A stretch of 47,538 nt of DNA, from positions 1 through 47,538 of the forward strand of contig DHKI01000004.1 in assembly GCA_002404755.1 (NCBI GenBank), given 5' to 3'. Within the stretch, counting starts at the first letter, position 1. Each line of letters starts with the position of its first letter. Positions 8,286-17,244 of this stretch are shown piece after piece. Below the pieces are notes generated by a model, which was given only the letters and a program-made list of their open reading frames with translations, did no database searches and was not told the DNA's origin. Position numbers and translations under genes: made by a program. The stretch is from Clostridiales bacterium UBA4698 (GTDB lineage: Bacteria; Bacillota; Clostridia; TANB77; UBA1234).

Positions 8286-8516
8286 TTACTTGAGTGCTCT
8301 TATGAGGCTCTCAATGTATTCCTTCGGCATAGTACCTTTCGGAACCTTTGAATGGAAAAAACTTCCTTTCATGCAAATTCGGTCGCCTGCTTCTACTTCA
8401 CAAGGAAAATCATACTTTAATAGGTCAAATTTCCGCTTGTTTGAAGAGGAAAACATCGTAACCATCGGTCCTTCGACAGAAGTCACATCACAGAAAGTAA
8501 GTCTTTTTTCGTTCAT
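8286..8516 (-). CDS. Orphan protein of unknown function (76 aa), atypical composition
   Basis: Not recognised. Starts at MNEKRLTFC (ATG 8516, AAAGGAG upstream). Predicted beta-rich small domain with SVEGPMVTMF and VEAGDRICMKG, suggestive of a small OB- or SH3-like fold, but this is a guess. It has its own promoter and terminator. Base and codon use differ visibly from neighbours: more G/C at third positions, and a CGG read in frame as Arg (8433-8435), which no host-like gene here does. Probably acquired. Confidence 0.65.
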   Translation of the reverse strand: MNEKRLTFCDVTSVEGPMVTMFSSSNKRKFDLLKYDFPCEVEAGDRICMKGSFFHSKVPKGTMPKEYIESLIRALK

Positions 8517-8565
8517 AATAATAAACTCCTTTGCATTGAACAATATATTTCGGACTGCAAGTATT

Positions 8566-8594
8566 ATTGTAGCACATTAGAAAAATAAAAGCAA
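8566..8594 (-). promoter_or_regulatory. Promoter of the 76-aa orphan
   Basis: On the minus strand TTGCTT (8589-8594), 17 nt, TACAAT (8566-8571). Confidence 0.65.
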
Positions 8595-8632
8595 GCGATT
8601 TACATAATTTTTATTAAACTTGAATGCTTTTT

Positions 8633-9064
8633 CTATTTTTTTAATATTTCATTTGCATTCTCGTTTGGTTCATTTAATTTCAATTCTTCTTTGATTTTTG
8701 TAGTTGATATATTTTCAGTTCTATCTAAATATACGACTTCACAATAATCTTTTAAATAGTCAAATTTGTCACTTCCCTTCCAATCGCTTCCCATAACAAC
8801 TACATCAACTTTATATTCTTTCACATCATTTATCTTTTGTTCCCAATTTTCTTCTGGAATAACCAAATCTACGTATCTTATGCTTTCAAGCATTTCTTTT
8901 CTGGTTTCATAATTATGGTATGCTTTTTTCCCTTTTATTGCATTGAACTCATCTGTTGAAAGTGCAACAATCAAATAATCTCCTAGTGCTTTTGCTCTTT
9001 TTAGCAATCTTATGTGCCCATAATGTAATAAATCGTATGTTCCATATGTTAATATTCTTTTCAT
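8633..9064 (-). CDS. tagD: Glycerol-3-phosphate cytidylyltransferase
   Basis: Makes CDP-glycerol from CTP and glycerol-3-phosphate. It is 143 residues, close to TagD/GCT. The HxGH nucleotidyltransferase motif is in GTYDLLHYGH (8-17); the second signature is RTENISTTKIK (about 115-125). GGAGG precedes the ATG. Last gene of the surface-glycan operon; its product would feed the TagB/F-type enzyme encoded two genes upstream. Confidence 0.96.
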   Translation of the reverse strand: MKRILTYGTYDLLHYGHIRLLKRAKALGDYLIVALSTDEFNAIKGKKAYHNYETRKEMLESIRYVDLVIPEENWEQKINDVKEYKVDVVVMGSDWKGSDKFDYLKDYCEVVYLDRTENISTTKIKEELKLNEPNENANEILKK

Positions 9065-9104
9065 TTTGTTCCTCCTTATATCTTCGATTAAACAAATATT
9101 ATAC

Positions 9105-10538
9105 TTACGCTAATAATTCTTTAATATTTTTTATAAAAATATTTTTCTTTAAAATACCTATTATGCACACGCCAGCTAAGACAATATATCTAATATATGT
9201 ATTCAAGTATAAAACATAACTTATACCAGCAATTATCATTAATAAAAATAAAATCTTAAATATAAATTTGTCATTATAAATACTATTTTTACCATCGCAT
9301 TCCTTATAACCAACATAATGCATTATAATTAATAAAATATAAGAAATTAAAGTAGTATAAGCAGCTGCAATAAATCCGAATATTGGAATAAAAATTTGAT
9401 TTAAGAGCAAATTGACAGCTGTAGCTATAAGTGTGGCTAATAGAATTTTATCTGATTTTTTATAATAAAACTCTATATTAGCAAATAAATTATATAATAC
9501 TTTAGTGAAAGAAACTAGCATTAATGCTGGCACAAGATAAACACCAATATAATATTTTTCTGGTGCAAGTATTTTCATAACTTCTGGTGCAACTAACATT
9601 ATAATAATACATAATATTGAAAAAATTATTACAAGCGCATTTGACGTTTTTTTAATTTCATCATATTTCTTTTCTTCTATCTTTTTAAATGTATATGGTA
9701 TTAAAGATGCACTTACTGCACTCCACATTACATCAAAAATCATAGCAATATTTAGTACAACACTATAAATACCAGCTTGTGTATTGCCGATATACTTAGC
9801 TATCATTATTTTATCAGCACTAGCCATTATATGTTGTGCTAAATAATGAGGAATTAATGGTATTATGTATTTTAATATCACTTTCCATTTTTGAATATTA
9901 AAATGAAATTTTCCTTTTATTAATATTACAAAATATAGAGGAACCGAAACAAACAAGCTTAATAATTCTGTATATAATAACTTAATAAAAGCCCCATTTT
10001 CTTGACTAGAATTTAATACACCATAAACAGATAAAACCTGACCTAAAACAGTAGAAACTACGACTAATGTTGTGGATAATTTATATTTATACTCATACCT
10101 TTGATAAAATATCCAAAAAATCTGTGCTGGATAAAAGAACAAATGAATAAACATCAATAGCAACAAATTGTTTGGTAATATAAGGTTTAATATGCAAAAC
10201 TTCTTTAAAACAAAAATAATCAAAAAACAAATTATCGTTGCACAGTTGCATATACATAAACAATTTGCCATGTATTTATACGGCTCATTTTTATTGTCAT
10301 TTAAACCAACATTAAAGCTTCCTGCAGAAGTTAATCCTAACACAGCAAAAACCTCTAAAATTGAAAGCCATGAATTATACAGTGCGATTGTTCCATACTG
10401 TTCTGTTCCAAGAATTCTTGTAAAAATAGGTATCGTAATGAATGCGATTCCTTTTAATAAAACAGAAGAAAGAAAAACGGCGATTGAAGCTTTTAAGGTT
10501 ATTGGTGCTCCTCTCATTTTTTGAATTAATTTTTTCAT
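9105..10538 (-). CDS. Polysaccharide flippase (Wzx/MATE-like)
   Basis: A 477-residue polytopic membrane protein with about 12-14 hydrophobic helices and the N-terminal signature IAFITIPIFTRILGTEQYGTIALYNSW of the oligosaccharide flippase family. It would flip the undecaprenyl-linked glycan across the membrane. Its ATG overlaps the stop of the upstream CDP-glycerol transferase by four bases (ATGA), so translation is coupled. No Wzy polymerase is seen in the operon. Confidence 0.93.
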   Translation of the reverse strand: MKKLIQKMRGAPITLKASIAVFLSSVLLKGIAFITIPIFTRILGTEQYGTIALYNSWLSILEVFAVLGLTSAGSFNVGLNDNKNEPYKYMANCLCICNCATIICFLIIFVLKKFCILNLILPNNLLLLMFIHLFFYPAQIFWIFYQRYEYKYKLSTTLVVVSTVLGQVLSVYGVLNSSQENGAFIKLLYTELLSLFVSVPLYFVILIKGKFHFNIQKWKVILKYIIPLIPHYLAQHIMASADKIMIAKYIGNTQAGIYSVVLNIAMIFDVMWSAVSASLIPYTFKKIEEKKYDEIKKTSNALVIIFSILCIIIMLVAPEVMKILAPEKYYIGVYLVPALMLVSFTKVLYNLFANIEFYYKKSDKILLATLIATAVNLLLNQIFIPIFGFIAAAYTTLISYILLIIMHYVGYKECDGKNSIYNDKFIFKILFLLMIIAGISYVLYLNTYIRYIVLAGVCIIGILKKNIFIKNIKELLA

Positions 10539-11743
10539 AAAATTTCCCTTTCTTTTAAGATATATTCTGCAATTTGTTTTGAAGAATCACTGCTATAAAC
10601 ATAGCCATATTTATCCTTGAAAGCATTTATCTTTTTTAAATAAGTTTCCATATCAAAAAACTGTATGCTATCTATCAGTTCTTTAAAATTGGTATTTATG
10701 TTAAATGGCAAATCGTCAACGGCTATATATAGACCTCTTTCATTGTTCTTATAATTTTCATAGTCAGGAAATAAATTAAATACAGGTCTATTAGTAATAA
10801 TGAAATCACATAATGCAGAACTAATATCTGATATCAATATATCTGTACACATCATATATTCCATAATGTCATCATACTTATTTCCATTCAACACCTTGTC
10901 TCCGTATTTTCCCTTGATTTCGTTCCAATCTACCATTTTTTCTACATGATAATGAAATCTACATAAAAATATCCATTCTCCTCCAAATTTATAATTCAAC
11001 GTATCAAATAACTTTTTAAAATCAATATCTTTTAACTGATTTAGACCACTCTTTTCAACGTTTTTCTCAAAGTTTCCATTATCACTTCTAAATGTTGGCA
11101 CAAACATGACAATCTTCTTATCTACCGGCAAGTTTAATTTCAATTTTAATTCATTTATAGTATTTATATCATTTTTATATAAAATATCGTTTCGAGGTGT
11201 TCCTATCAATTTCATATTAATTTTTTCAAAATTGATATGGTCCATTATTTCATATGTGTGTTTATCATTTACAAACATTGTTGTGTTTGGACAAGAAAAG
11301 TCATATATTTCTTTTGAATTAACTTGATCTCTTCCCATTCTCTTTATAGGCATTCCGTGCCAAGTGGTATACACAAATTGATTTTTTTTATAGTTTAAAA
11401 AACTCAGAATATTATACTTAACTCTAGAAAGCAAATCTTTTCCAGACAATATAGCTTCTTTCTCGCCATAGACATTATCAATTATTATATTAGCTGAGCC
11501 ATAATAATACCAACTCTTAAACGAGTTATATTTTACCGCTTTTGCAAAAGTAGGTACGCACTCCTTATATTTTTCATCCACAAGCCATACTAGTTCTGCA
11601 GTTGGTTTTAATTTGTGTATCTCTTCACATATGTATTTCGGACTATCTGAATAGTGACCACCAAAACTTATAAAAACAATTCTATTTTTCTTAATCGGAA
11701 TGATTTTTATTAGAATTTTTTTTAGTAAATACGATATTTGCAT
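10535..11743 (-). CDS. CDP-glycerol glycerophosphotransferase family protein (TagB/TagF-like)
   Basis: A 402-residue GT-B type transferase that moves glycerol-phosphate from CDP-glycerol to an acceptor. Family features: TTWHGMPIKRMG (about 133-144), VPTFRSDNG (about 214-222) and DILISDISSALCDFIITNRP (about 302-321). Whether it primes (TagB-like) or polymerises (TagF-like) cannot be told; it is shorter than full TagF. TagD in the same operon supplies the donor. Confidence 0.92.
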   Translation of the reverse strand: MQISYLLKKILIKIIPIKKNRIVFISFGGHYSDSPKYICEEIHKLKPTAELVWLVDEKYKECVPTFAKAVKYNSFKSWYYYGSANIIIDNVYGEKEAILSGKDLLSRVKYNILSFLNYKKNQFVYTTWHGMPIKRMGRDQVNSKEIYDFSCPNTTMFVNDKHTYEIMDHINFEKINMKLIGTPRNDILYKNDINTINELKLKLNLPVDKKIVMFVPTFRSDNGNFEKNVEKSGLNQLKDIDFKKLFDTLNYKFGGEWIFLCRFHYHVEKMVDWNEIKGKYGDKVLNGNKYDDIMEYMMCTDILISDISSALCDFIITNRPVFNLFPDYENYKNNERGLYIAVDDLPFNINTNFKELIDSIQFFDMETYLKKINAFKDKYGYVYSSDSSKQIAEYILKEREIL

Positions 11744-11777
11744 AAAAACTCCCTCTTATATGATTTTTAAAATAGAT

Positions 11778-12512
11778 TTACTTAGTACTATTTTTACTAT
11801 TTACAAACTTTTTAATTTTTTTTGCATTATTATCTCCAACAATTTTCTTTAATATCCAAAGAAATTTGTATTTTATCTTATCCTTTAATGGTATCCAAGA
11901 GCCTGAAAACCAATGAATCGTATGTGTATTGTTCGTAATCTTTTTCTTTTTAGTAGAACAGTCAATTGGACAAAAATACTCGCTTGGATATAACGAAAAA
12001 CCATCTATTACTTGAAACTGATTATTTTTATTTAAACCTAATTTTTCAAATATAGCTGTTATTGTCTGAGTGTTAGTCGTTAAATCTAAAGTGCCATCGC
12101 TTTTCACAAAACTTCTATTATCATAATAATCTAATAATTTTTTTATAATGTCTGCTTCTTTTTCACTAGCCATTATGCCAGTTGGAACAGAACTATCACT
12201 TTCAAAACCAGAAAATGCTTTATTTTCTAAAAACTCATCCAAAGGTTTTAAAACTTCAACATCAGTATCCATATATATTCCACCAAAATTATACAATGCG
12301 TACAATCTCACATAATCAGTAACAAATGCATATTTTTTATTTTCATATGCTTCTTTTACATATTGATTTGAATTAATATCAAATGTGCTTTCATCCCAAC
12401 GTATAATTTCATAATCAGGACAATATCTCTTCCAACTTTCTAAACATTTTTTTGCCAGTTTAGGTAATTCTTTTCCGCCAAACCAGCAATAATGAATTTT
12501 TTTAGGTATCAT
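11778..12512 (-). CDS. Glycosyltransferase with DXD motif (GT32/OCH1-like)
   Basis: 244 residues from ATG 12512 (MIPKKIHYCWFGG, GGAGAG upstream); the earlier TTG at 12527 overlaps that ribosome site. IPKKIHYCWFGG at the N terminus, the FVTDYVRLYALYNFGG block and MDTDVEVL (DXD metal/nucleotide-sugar site) are the hallmarks of the family used in capsule and mannan-type glycans. The sugar specificity cannot be read from sequence. Cytoplasmic face, inside the glycan operon. Confidence 0.92.
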   Translation of the reverse strand: MIPKKIHYCWFGGKELPKLAKKCLESWKRYCPDYEIIRWDESTFDINSNQYVKEAYENKKYAFVTDYVRLYALYNFGGIYMDTDVEVLKPLDEFLENKAFSGFESDSSVPTGIMASEKEADIIKKLLDYYDNRSFVKSDGTLDLTTNTQTITAIFEKLGLNKNNQFQVIDGFSLYPSEYFCPIDCSTKKKKITNNTHTIHWFSGSWIPLKDKIKYKFLWILKKIVGDNNAKKIKKFVNSKNSTK

Positions 12513-12536
12513 AACATTTCTCTCCAATCGTATTTT

Positions 12537-13616
12537 TTACAATGAAATGTATTCATTAATTAGCTTATCTCTTATTGTATTTACATCATAATCTTTTATT
12601 AAATTTTCATTTATATCTTTTCTACTTAATATTTCACCTTTGCATTCTATGAGCCTTTCAGCCCATATTTCAACATCATACTCAGATATTCCCAGCATAT
12701 GCACATTAGGGTTATAAATGGTTTCTTTTGCTATTTTATCTGACATAATAATAGGCAAACCAGATAGTTGAGCTTCTATTAATGTGAGTGAAACTCCCTC
12801 ATATTTTGATGGAAATGCGAATATATCTATTGCTTGAAGTATGCTGTTAACATCTTTTCTCACTCCTAGAAATACTACTTTATCGGCAATATTATAATTA
12901 TCGCATTCTTTTTCAAGTTCATTTCTTAAAGCACCATCACCACATAGTAGCAATTTATAATTGCTTTTCTTCTCACAAATTTTTTTAAAGACTTTAATTA
13001 AATACCTTTGGTTTTTAGCATCATCAAATCTGCCGACGTGCCCAATGACTATATGATTATCTACGCCTAATTTTTGCCTATATTCAAAACGTGTTTCATT
13101 AGAAAAAAAATACTTGTGGCAATCAATTGCATTATTTAATATTTCAAATGGTTTGTTTCCATATAGCCATTTGCCCGCCTCTTTACCACATGCCAAATGG
13201 ACTGTAGCACTATTGTATAATACTGGTCTAAAAAACTTATTTAATACCTTGCATCTGTGGCTAGTGCTATGCGAATGCACTATTCTTCTTTTTATGCCAC
13301 ACTTTTTGGCCACAAGTAAATCCACAAAAACTGTGCTACTTGCTGTATGCCTATGAAAAGCAATATACTCATTTTCTTTCAAGATTTTTTTTAATTCTTT
13401 TATATGTTCGATAGGATGCCTTTCAAATCTAGGTATTCTAAATATTCTGCCACCAAGTTTTTCTATTTCGTCATCAAAATAGCTTCTCTCATTTGTTTGA
13501 AGAATGAAATCAAATTGGTATTTTTCTCTATCGATATTTCTATAAATATTCATAAGGAAATTTTCTACTCCACCCATTCCCATGCTATATAACATTTGGG
13601 CTATTCTTTTGGCCAT
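12537..13616 (-). CDS. Glycosyltransferase family 4, EpsF-like
   Basis: 359 residues, GT-B fold. The N-terminal MGMGGVENFLMNIYRN loop and the C-terminal domain (VIGHVGRFDDAKNQRYL, then FPSKYEGVSLTLIEAQLSGLP with the E-x7-E signature) place it in GT4. It adds one sugar to the lipid-linked chain. Twelve bases downstream of the preceding GT4 gene. Confidence 0.94.
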   Translation of the reverse strand: MAKRIAQMLYSMGMGGVENFLMNIYRNIDREKYQFDFILQTNERSYFDDEIEKLGGRIFRIPRFERHPIEHIKELKKILKENEYIAFHRHTASSTVFVDLLVAKKCGIKRRIVHSHSTSHRCKVLNKFFRPVLYNSATVHLACGKEAGKWLYGNKPFEILNNAIDCHKYFFSNETRFEYRQKLGVDNHIVIGHVGRFDDAKNQRYLIKVFKKICEKKSNYKLLLCGDGALRNELEKECDNYNIADKVVFLGVRKDVNSILQAIDIFAFPSKYEGVSLTLIEAQLSGLPIIMSDKIAKETIYNPNVHMLGISEYDVEIWAERLIECKGEILSRKDINENLIKDYDVNTIRDKLINEYISL

Positions 13617-13628
13617 TTCTTTCCCCCA

Positions 13629-14741
13629 TTATTCAAAATATATTTTTCTTAACTCTTCAGAAACGTTTTTTGATGTATATTTTTTTACGCTTTTAAAGCC
13701 GTGTTCTTTGAATTTTTCTTGCAAAATTTTATTGTCATACAATTCCTTTATTTTTTTTTCTAAGTCCATTACATCGTTAATTTTTACGACATAACCATCT
13801 ACTTCGTTATGTACCAATTCTTTTTGACCTCTAGTTTCTGTTATGATTATTGGCACGCCCGCACATTTTGCCTCTAGTATATTTAGTGGCAGGCCTTCCC
13901 TTTTGCTTGCCGACACATACAAATCTACTGCTTTTAAAATTTCTGGCACATCATTTCTATATCCTAGCAAATGAACATTTTCTTCTAGCTTATATTCATG
14001 TATTTTATTTTCATAATGCTCTTTTAATACACCATCTCCTGCTAGTAAAAGTTTTATTCTTGGATTTTCTTTTACTAAATCTTTCATCGCATCTATAAGC
14101 ATTATTTGATTTTTATTTTTGTTTAGCTCACCTGCAAAAAATAATACAAAATCGTTATCATGAAGTTTTAGCTTTTCTCGTAATTCTTTTCTTTCTGCCA
14201 TTGAAACTTCTTTAGAAAATCTTTCTTCATTTACGCCTATTCCATGTATGTGATGTACTCGTTTTGCTTTCATTTTATCTTTTGCAAACTCAAAGTCCTC
14301 TTCGTTTATTGTAATTAAATCATCAGTGTATTTTGATAAATGTTTTTCCACCGGATAAAATGTTAACCAATTTATTAGAGGTGCACCTTTGTAAAAATGA
14401 AAACCATGTGCTATGTATATCACTCTGGTATTATTTTGTTTTCTTGTTTTTTTAGCTGCAATTCTTGTTAGCACACTAGCAACTGGTGTGTTACATTCGA
14501 TTATATCGTAATTGCCTTCATCTATTATTTTTTTCAATTCTTTATATGCTTTTATGTTTGAGATTTTAAACGGTGAGCGTTCAAAATCTATTTCAAAATG
14601 TTCATCACAATATGGTATTTCTTCTTCACCTTTGCTTGCAACATGCACTTCATATCCTGCATCGCTGAACATTTTTAAATATGGTATATGAAACGCTAGT
14701 ATATGCCTTGTTATCGAAGCTACAAATAATATCTTTTTCAT
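13629..14741 (-). CDS. Glycosyltransferase family 4, EpsD-like
   Basis: 370 residues. The N terminus KKILFVASITRHILAFHIPYLKMF and the HGFHFYKGAPLINW block are typical of EpsD/PglA-type enzymes that act directly on the first sugar of undecaprenyl-PP glycans; the C-terminal donor domain has SKREGLPLNILEAKCAGVP. Its place right after the PglC/PglD/PglE-like genes suggests it adds the second sugar, which is an inference. It begins 2 bases after the pglD-like gene stop. Confidence 0.93.
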   Translation of the reverse strand: MKKILFVASITRHILAFHIPYLKMFSDAGYEVHVASKGEEEIPYCDEHFEIDFERSPFKISNIKAYKELKKIIDEGNYDIIECNTPVASVLTRIAAKKTRKQNNTRVIYIAHGFHFYKGAPLINWLTFYPVEKHLSKYTDDLITINEEDFEFAKDKMKAKRVHHIHGIGVNEERFSKEVSMAERKELREKLKLHDNDFVLFFAGELNKNKNQIMLIDAMKDLVKENPRIKLLLAGDGVLKEHYENKIHEYKLEENVHLLGYRNDVPEILKAVDLYVSASKREGLPLNILEAKCAGVPIIITETRGQKELVHNEVDGYVVKINDVMDLEKKIKELYDNKILQEKFKEHGFKSVKKYTSKNVSEELRKIYFE

Positions 14742-14742
14742 G

Positions 14743-15360
14743 CTACTCCTTCTTCTTCGCAGGTACGCCTATATACACACCTGGTTCATTGATATTTTTT
14801 ACAACAACTGCTCCTGCACCTACTACAACATCATTTGCTATTTCTATATTATTTTTTATCGTAGCTCCAACTCCAATATGAGTGCAAGTTCCAATAACAA
14901 CAGTTCCAGCAAGTGATGCTCCGGGTGAAATGTGTGCAAAGTCCTCTATAACATTATCATGTTCAATTATTGCCCCTGTATTTATTATGCAATGTTTGCC
15001 TATCTTAGTAGATGTGTTTATCGAAGCATTCGCCATAATAACTGTTCCTTCGCCAATGTTAGTATCTATTGCAATATTTGCTGATGGATGAATTGCTGTA
15101 TAATATTTCAAATTATATTTGCTTGCAATTTCTTTTCTTGTTTGATTTGAACCTATGCCAATAACAAATTCTACTTCACTATATTTTAAGCAGTCAGAAA
15201 CACTTCCAATTACTTTTAGTGATGGCGAATTTATTATAACTGTCCCAATAGGCTTATTATCGTCTAAAAAGCCGACAACTTCATCTCCTGACTTTATAAT
15301 AATATTTGCTATTGATTTTGCATGTCCGCCAGAACCTATAATTATTACTTTTTTATTCAT
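14743..15360 (-). CDS. pglD: Sugar O/N-acetyltransferase, PglD/NeuD family
   Basis: 205 residues: a Rossmann-like N-terminal sugar-nucleotide domain (VIIIGSGGHAKSIANII) followed by a left-handed beta-helix of hexapeptide repeats (NIGEGTVIMANASINTSTKI and on), catalytic His likely in GAIIEHDNVIEDFAHISPG. PglD acetylates UDP-4-amino-4,6-dideoxy-GlcNAc to UDP-diacetylbacillosamine. That role fits its position between pglC and pglE homologues. It overlaps the end of the sugar transferase gene by 8 bases. Confidence 0.92.
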   Translation of the reverse strand: MNKKVIIIGSGGHAKSIANIIIKSGDEVVGFLDDNKPIGTVIINSPSLKVIGSVSDCLKYSEVEFVIGIGSNQTRKEIASKYNLKYYTAIHPSANIAIDTNIGEGTVIMANASINTSTKIGKHCIINTGAIIEHDNVIEDFAHISPGASLAGTVVIGTCTHIGVGATIKNNIEIANDVVVGAGAVVVKNINEPGVYIGVPAKKKE

Positions 15361-15977
15361 CAGATTTTTCCTTTCTGTTTCCTTTGAATTTTTCTACAGT
15401 TGCGTTCCCAGTTTGCGATACATCTTCTTTTTTAAATACTTTTTTAAACGTGTTAAACATTATTGCTAAATCAAATCTAAGCGACATCTTCTCTATGTAC
15501 TCTAGGTCCATTTCAAATCTTCTTGACCATTCTAAATTGTTTCTTCCATTTATTTGAGCAAGCCCCGTTAATCCAGGTCTTACATCGTGTCTATGTTTTT
15601 GCTCTTCATTATATAACGGCAAATATTCCACCAAAAGTGGTCTAGGTCCAACAAAACTCATATCGCCTTTTAAAATATTTATTAACTCTGGAAGCTCATC
15701 GAGGCTTGTACTTCTTAATATTTTTCCGAATTTCGTAAGCCTAACATCGTCTGGCAATAAGTTGCCATCTTTGTCTTTTTCATCTGTCATTGTTCTAAAT
15801 TTATATAATGTAAAAATTTTTTCATTTAGTCCGTGGTCTTTCTTGTTTGAATATAACTGGCTTTCCAAGCTTTATTCTTACTAATATTGCAACAACTAAC
15901 AACACTGGTGAAAGTAGTATTAGCAAAATCAAACTTAAAATAACATCTAAAATTCTTTTTATATATTTCTTATACAT
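15353..15977 (-). CDS. pglC: Undecaprenyl-phosphate sugar phosphotransferase (PglC-like), needs +1 frameshift
   Basis: Monotopic phosphoglycosyl transferase that starts the glycan by moving a sugar-1-phosphate to undecaprenyl phosphate. ATG 15977 follows AGGAGC. The first part (MYKKYIKRILDVILSLILL, re-entrant helix, GKPVIFKQERP) and the second (GLNEKIFTLYKFRTMT, catalytic Asp-Glu in SLDELPELINI, FVGPRP) are in different frames, with an extra C inside CCA-C-GGA at 15833. Skipping the C gives a normal 207-residue enzyme with Gly49 in the conserved RPGL motif. Zero frame stops three codons after CGG. No other damage is seen, which argues against a pseudogene. Confidence 0.9.
15831..15833 (-). 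other. CGG +1 frameshift site in pglC
   Basis: Coding strand GAAAGACCA-CGG-ACTAAATGA: the in-frame CGG after Pro48 must be passed by +1 so that GGA is read as Gly49. The zero frame ends at TGA soon after. Confidence 0.85.
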
Positions 15978-15995
15978 ATCTGCTCCTAATTTATA

Positions 15996-17123
15996 TTAAT
16001 CGAACAACCCTTTTATAATTTCTATAACTTTAGCTTGTTCTTCTCTAGTCATTTTTGTATCACTTGGCAAACATACTCCTCTGCTAAATATATCTTCTGA
16101 TACACTTCCACTCTCATTTAATGTAATGAAATCACGGTCTGCAAATACTGGTTGCAATTGCATTGGCTTCCATATAGGTCTTGATTCTATGTTCTCTTTT
16201 TCTAATGCTTCTATTATTTGAAGTGGAGTTACTTTAGAATCTTTTTCTAATATTATTGCTGATAGCCAGAAATTTGGTTTTGAATTTTGCATATATGGTT
16301 GCATTTGAATTTCTTTTATGTTTTTAAATCCTTCTTTATATGTATTATGTATATTAGTTTTCTCTGCAATTCTTTCATCTAAAACTTTTAATTGTCCTCT
16401 TCCTATTCCTGCACTTATGTTGCTTAATCTATAATTATATCCAATTTCTTTATGTTCATAATATCTGAATTTTTCTCTAGATTGTGTTGCCCAAAAACGA
16501 ACTTTAGCAATTCTCTCTTCATCATCTGAAACAAGCATTCCTCCACCACTTGTTGTTATGATTTTATTTCCATTGAATGAAAATGCGCCGAATTTTCCAA
16601 ATGTACCTGTTTGCTTGCCATTTATTGTTGCTCCCAAACTTTCGGCTGCATCTTCTAATATAGGAACATTATGTTTTTGACAAATTCTCATTATTTCGTC
16701 CATTTTAGCTGGTATTCCATATAGATGAACAACAACAACTGCCTTAGGCGTATACTTCTCAAAAGCCTTTTCTAGCGCCTTAGGATCCATATTCCATGTT
16801 TCATATTCGCTATCTATAAAAACTGGTGTTGCTTCCTCATAAACTATTGGATTTGCTGATGCTGAAAAAGTAAGAGCCTGACAAAAAACTATGTCGCCTT
16901 TTTGAACTCCTAAAGCTTGAAGTCCCATATGAATTGCAGCTGTGCCAGATGAAAGTGCAGCAGCATGTCCTGCTCCAACATATTCTGCAAGTTCCTTTTC
17001 AAAATTATCTACATTAGCTCCAAGTGGCGCTATCCAATTTGTATCAAATGCTTCTTTTACGTATTCTTGCTCATAACCTTCTTTAGACATATGAGGTGAA
17101 GCAAGGAAAACTTTTTTATCCAT
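15996..17123 (-). CDS. pglE: DegT/DnrJ/EryC1/StrS aminotransferase (PglE-like)
   Basis: PLP-dependent aminotransferase, 375 residues, that would aminate a UDP-4-keto-6-deoxy-GlcNAc type sugar. Features: ALSSGTAAIHMGLQALGV cofactor region, EDAAESLGATING, and SFNGNKIITTSGGGML holding the PLP lysine. The fold type and the phrase NWIAPLGANVDNFE are typical of PglE. With pglD and pglC it forms three steps of a bacillosamine route; the 4,6-dehydratase PglF is not in this window. First gene of the operon, starting at the promoter around 17150. Confidence 0.93.
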   Translation of the reverse strand: MDKKVFLASPHMSKEGYEQEYVKEAFDTNWIAPLGANVDNFEKELAEYVGAGHAAALSSGTAAIHMGLQALGVQKGDIVFCQALTFSASANPIVYEEATPVFIDSEYETWNMDPKALEKAFEKYTPKAVVVVHLYGIPAKMDEIMRICQKHNVPILEDAAESLGATINGKQTGTFGKFGAFSFNGNKIITTSGGGMLVSDDEERIAKVRFWATQSREKFRYYEHKEIGYNYRLSNISAGIGRGQLKVLDERIAEKTNIHNTYKEGFKNIKEIQMQPYMQNSKPNFWLSAIILEKDSKVTPLQIIEALEKENIESRPIWKPMQLQPVFADRDFITLNESGSVSEDIFSRGVCLPSDTKMTREEQAKVIEIIKGLFD

Positions 17124-17147
17124 AAAATCACTCTCTTTTCAAACAAC

Positions 17148-17176
17148 ATTCTATCATTAACTATGCTGTGTAGCAA
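17148..17176 (-). promoter_or_regulatory. Promoter of the surface-glycan operon
   Basis: On the minus strand TTGCTA (17171-17176), 17 nt, TAGAAT (17148-17153), about 25 nt before the pglE ATG. No other clear promoter was seen down to tagD. Confidence 0.7.
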
Positions 17177-17202
17177 GTCTTTTTAAAAGTTTGCAACATG
17201 CC

Positions 17203-17243
17203 AAAAGGCCCTCATCGCTAATTTTCTAACGACAAGGGCTTTT
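17203..17243 (-). terminator. Terminator after pheT
   Basis: On the minus strand AAAAGCCCT and AGGGCCTTTT close a long, partly mismatched stem that ends in CCTTTTGG. It isolates pheST from the glycan operon. Confidence 0.7.
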
Positions 17244-17244
17244 A

